Below, piece by piece: positions 45,516 through 47,714 of a stretch of DNA of 47,714 nucleotides. The DNA is from an uncultured Halomicronema sp. (GTDB taxonomy: Bacteria; Cyanobacteriota; Cyanobacteriia; Phormidesmidales; Phormidesmidaceae). The position numbers were made by a program, and so were the translations under genes. Location of the stretch: contig CALCCA010000124.1 in the NCBI GenBank assembly GCA_937899725.1, positions 1 to 47,714 of the forward strand, written 5' to 3'. The notes beneath the pieces are model-generated. The model did no database searches. It was given only the letters and a program-made list of their open reading frames with translations, and had not been told where the DNA came from. Every line of letters begins with the position of its first letter. Position 1 is the first letter of the stretch.

Positions 45516-45827
45516 CGGGTCGCTGGGCGATCGCGTTGCACCGGGATTGATAGTCACCTGCCCGAGCCACCGGTTCCAGCACGAAATGCTGCTCTGGGGA
45601 GGCATCTCAGGCACAGAACTGGACGATGTGATCTCGGTAAGGTGGCAGTCAACATCCCGAAGGCTGATGCTGTTGAATCCGGCCTGGTAGCCCGGCTCGC
45701 CAAGTTTGGGGCAGGCCGGGCCACCAGGTCTCTCCGACTTTGGGGGTTTAGGCCCGCCGAGCCGACAAGCAAAGGGGGCCGCTCCGCCAGCCCTCATTCC
45801 AAGATTGATGATGTTGAGAGGAATGCC
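45516..45827. other. Gap between binding-protein and permease genes
   Basis: About 310 bp, unusually long inside a transporter operon, containing a strong hairpin. An in-frame extension of the permease to 45642 runs through the hairpin and is not believed. Confidence 0.5.
45683..45728 (+). promoter_or_regulatory. Large intercistronic hairpin
   Basis: CCTGGT-A-GCCCGGC (45683-45696) pairs with GCCGGGC-C-ACCAGG (45715-45728): 13 pairs with one internal A-C mismatch, 18-base loop. Likely an mRNA stabiliser or attenuator between the binding-protein and permease genes. Confidence 0.5.
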
Positions 45828-46682
45828 ATGGCAGTGACGGTATCGAAGCCAGTATCAACCCGCTGGTTCGGTCGGATTGGGGATGTCTTAAAGACCCTTG
45901 TTTGGGGCAATCGGCCCTTTCGACGGGTGCTCGCCTTGATGATATTTTTTGGTGGGTGGCAGGTTCTCTGCGCAGTTAATTTTGACTTCTTTATCAATTT
46001 TCAGCTGATTCCGTCGCCGTGGGAGGTGCTGCTCGCCACGATTGATTTTGTCACGAGCGACCCCTGGATTCACTTTCGTTCGAGCATCCAGCGGGTATTT
46101 TTTGGCTACCTGGCGGCCTCGGTGTTAGGGGTCATTTTAGGCGTTTTAATTGGTTGGTTTGAAGCGGTGGAAGATTTGTTTCTCCCGCCCTTGGAGTTGC
46201 TTCGCCCGATTCCCGCTGTGGCCTGGATTCCCCTGGCGATTTTGATGTTTCCTAATGCTGAGAGTGGCATGGTGTACATCACCTTTATTGGGGCATTTTT
46301 CCCGATGTTAATCAGTACCATTCGCGGGGTCGAGAGTACGCTCAGCGACACCGTGCTGATTCGAGTGGGACAGTGTTTAGGGGCCAATTCCTGGCACATT
46401 TTCAAAGATATTGTGATTCCCGGTTCGATGCCGAGTATTGCGAGTGGTCTCACCATTGGCATGGGCAACGCCTGGTTTTGTTTGGTGACCGCTGAGATTT
46501 TGGCTGGGCGCTATGGCGTGGGCTATATCACCTGGGAGTCTTATGTGACCTCTAACTACCCCCCGATTGTGATGGGTATGTTGCTGATTGGTTTGATGGG
46601 GGCGCTGAGTTCATGGGCGGTGGGTCGGGCCACCAACGCGCTGATGCCTTGGCGGGTGATCAACAAGCAGGGAGGGGTTTAG
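45828..46682 (+). CDS. ABC importer permease, NitT/TauT type
   Basis: About 284 aa with five to six membrane helices and the binding-protein-dependent permease (BPD_transp_1) domain. The EAA-like cytoplasmic loop is around VGQCLGANSWHIFKDIVIPGSMPSIASGL; LLRPIPAVAWIPLAI is typical of TauC/SsuC permeases. The ATG at 45828 has GAGAGGAA just upstream. It pairs with the ATPase that starts 7 bp after its stop. Confidence 0.92.
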   Translation: MAVTVSKPVSTRWFGRIGDVLKTLVWGNRPFRRVLALMIFFGGWQVLCAVNFDFFINFQLIPSPWEVLLATIDFVTSDPWIHFRSSIQRVFFGYLAASVLGVILGVLIGWFEAVEDLFLPPLELLRPIPAVAWIPLAILMFPNAESGMVYITFIGAFFPMLISTIRGVESTLSDTVLIRVGQCLGANSWHIFKDIVIPGSMPSIASGLTIGMGNAWFCLVTAEILAGRYGVGYITWESYVTSNYPPIVMGMLLIGLMGALSSWAVGRATNALMPWRVINKQGGV

Positions 46683-46689
46683 CAAAGGT

Positions 46690-47523
46690 ATGGAAGACGT
46701 CATGGTGACGATGCAGCGAACCGCAGAACGACAGACGCTGAAAGGGGCCGTACAGGTTGAAGGGCTGTCAGTCGTTTATCGCCGCAAGAATTACGAAAAC
46801 CGCGTGCTGGATGCGATTCAGCTATCCATCCAGCCGGGTGAATTTGTCTGTTTGCTGGGGCCTTCGGGCTGTGGCAAGTCGACTCTGCTGAATGTGATTG
46901 CGGGATTTTTAAAGCCCTCGGCTGGGTACGTACTGGTGGATCAGATGCCCATTAGTCGGCCGGGGGCCGATCGCGGTTTTGTTTTTCAACAGTATTCACT
47001 GCTGCCGTGGAAGACGACGTTTCAAAACATTGAATTGGGTCTAAAAATTCGCGGGGTATCGAAGGCGGAGCGCACGGAGCGAGTTAATGAGTACCTGAAT
47101 CGGGTGGGGCTTTATAAGCACCGCAGCAGCTATCCCCATCAGCTTTCCGGCGGCATGCAGCAACGGGCGAGCATTATTCGAGCTTTGGTCAATTCGCCCT
47201 CGGTGCTGCTGATGGATGAGCCGTTTGCCGCGCTCGATGCGCAAACTCGTCACATGATGCAGGAAATGCTACTCGGCATTTGGGATGACTTGAAGACGAC
47301 GGTGATTTTCGTGACTCACGATATTGAGGAAGCGATTTTCTTGGGCGATCGCATTTGCACCATGGGCGTTCACCCCGGTCGCATCAAGTCGGAAATTCCA
47401 ATCGACTTACCGCGGCCGCGTCATTTTGATGACACCCTTTCCAAAGAGTTTCTGGCCCTGAACCGTCAGGTGTTTAATTGCATCCGCGAGGAGACGATGA
47501 AGAGCATGGAGGAAAGCTTGTAG
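46690..47523 (+). CDS. ABC importer ATPase, NitT/TauT type
   Basis: A 277-aa ATPase of the TauB/SsuB group. Walker A GPSGCGKST (57-65), Q-loop VFQQYSLLPWKT, signature LSGGMQQRASI, Walker B VLLMDEPFAALD and H-loop VTHDIEEA are all intact. No C-terminal regulatory extension of the NrtC kind. An alternative ATG lies four codons in (46702). Last gene of the importer. Confidence 0.94.
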   Translation: MEDVMVTMQRTAERQTLKGAVQVEGLSVVYRRKNYENRVLDAIQLSIQPGEFVCLLGPSGCGKSTLLNVIAGFLKPSAGYVLVDQMPISRPGADRGFVFQQYSLLPWKTTFQNIELGLKIRGVSKAERTERVNEYLNRVGLYKHRSSYPHQLSGGMQQRASIIRALVNSPSVLLMDEPFAALDAQTRHMMQEMLLGIWDDLKTTVIFVTHDIEEAIFLGDRICTMGVHPGRIKSEIPIDLPRPRHFDDTLSKEFLALNRQVFNCIREETMKSMEESL

Positions 47524-47632
47524 ACGATTGCAACGTTCATTTATCGACGATTGATTGCTGATGGCTTGGGAGCCGGGGGGCTGAGGGGCAGGGGAGCCAG
47601 TTCTGTCGCCTCGTTTCAGAGCATCGGTATAA

Positions 47633-47714
47633 TACCAGTTCTACGAATTACAGCTACACATATAGCAATCCGCGGATAGATCTGGTCAGTCAATGAAGGC
47701 TTGGTCAACGACTT
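47633..47714 (+). mobile_element. Left end of a type 1 MITE-like element (cut by window edge)
   Basis: ATACCAGTTCTACGAATTAC followed by AGCTACACATA matches the left end at 20698 with one change; the right end would lie beyond the window. Confidence 0.5.

Overview
The window looks like a chromosomal segment of a cyanobacterium, probably a filamentous Leptolyngbya/Nodosilinea-like form. The evidence is the density of HIP1 octamers (GCGATCGC), the cyanobacterial pilB-pilT-pilC cluster, a carbon-concentrating operon (SbtA-type, BicA-type and SbtB-type proteins), a cyanobacterial-type acyl-ACP/acyl-CoA synthetase, an NblB-like HEAT protein and many short dispersed MITE-like repeats. The species assignment is inference. 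No ribosomal RNA, CRISPR array, complete transposase, integrase or prophage was seen.

Layout. 0.3-5.1 kb: type IV pilus motor genes pilB, pilT and pilC (+), preceded by a possible structured leader. 5.3-8.3 kb: bicarbonate uptake operon sbtA-bicA-sbtB (-). 8.6-11.5 kb: secreted or anchored TPR-CHAT peptidase-like protein (-). 11.7-14.8 kb: DUF427 protein, acyl-activating enzyme and YlqD-family protein. 15.1-15.6 kb: DUF2227-like membrane protein flanked by direct repeats. 16.1-18.7 kb: tandemly duplicated TPM-domain/zinc-ribbon proteins. 19.0-21.8 kb: sensor histidine kinase and HEAT-repeat protein, separated by two abutting MITE-like elements. 22.1-24.5 kb: biuret-hydrolase-like cysteine hydrolase and a double ABC ATPase. 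24.5-30.5 kb: small membrane proteins (two SLATT/DUF4231-like, one TM2), a pentapeptide-repeat protein, a MerR-like regulator and an HI0933-type flavoprotein.

30.6-35.2 kb is the most accessory-looking part. It has a nest of repeats, a 3'-half copy of tRNA-Gly, a cyclic-nucleotide-binding gene broken by an in-frame TAG, a decayed coiled-coil remnant and a large LRR-Roc-COR (ROCO) protein, ending at an intact tRNA-Gly(UCC). The geometry fits an old insertion at the tRNA 3' end, but no recombinase is present.

35.3-38.5 kb: ergothioneine operon egtC-egtB-egtD. 38.7-42.9 kb: cyclophilin, membrane-anchored coiled-coil protein, the conserved pair yqeK-rsfS and a small exported protein. 42.95-44.0 kb: about 1 kb without a gene. 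44.0-47.5 kb: a NitT/TauT-type ABC importer whose substrate-binding lipoprotein carries a C-terminal NosL-like domain. The window ends in the beginning of another dispersed repeat.

Most loci are ordinary core functions. The points most worth checking are the tRNA-Gly/ROCO interval, the binding protein-NosL fusion with a large hairpin before its permease, the interrupted cNMP gene, the tandem TPM duplication with its conserved leader hairpin, and the possible structured RNA ahead of pilB.
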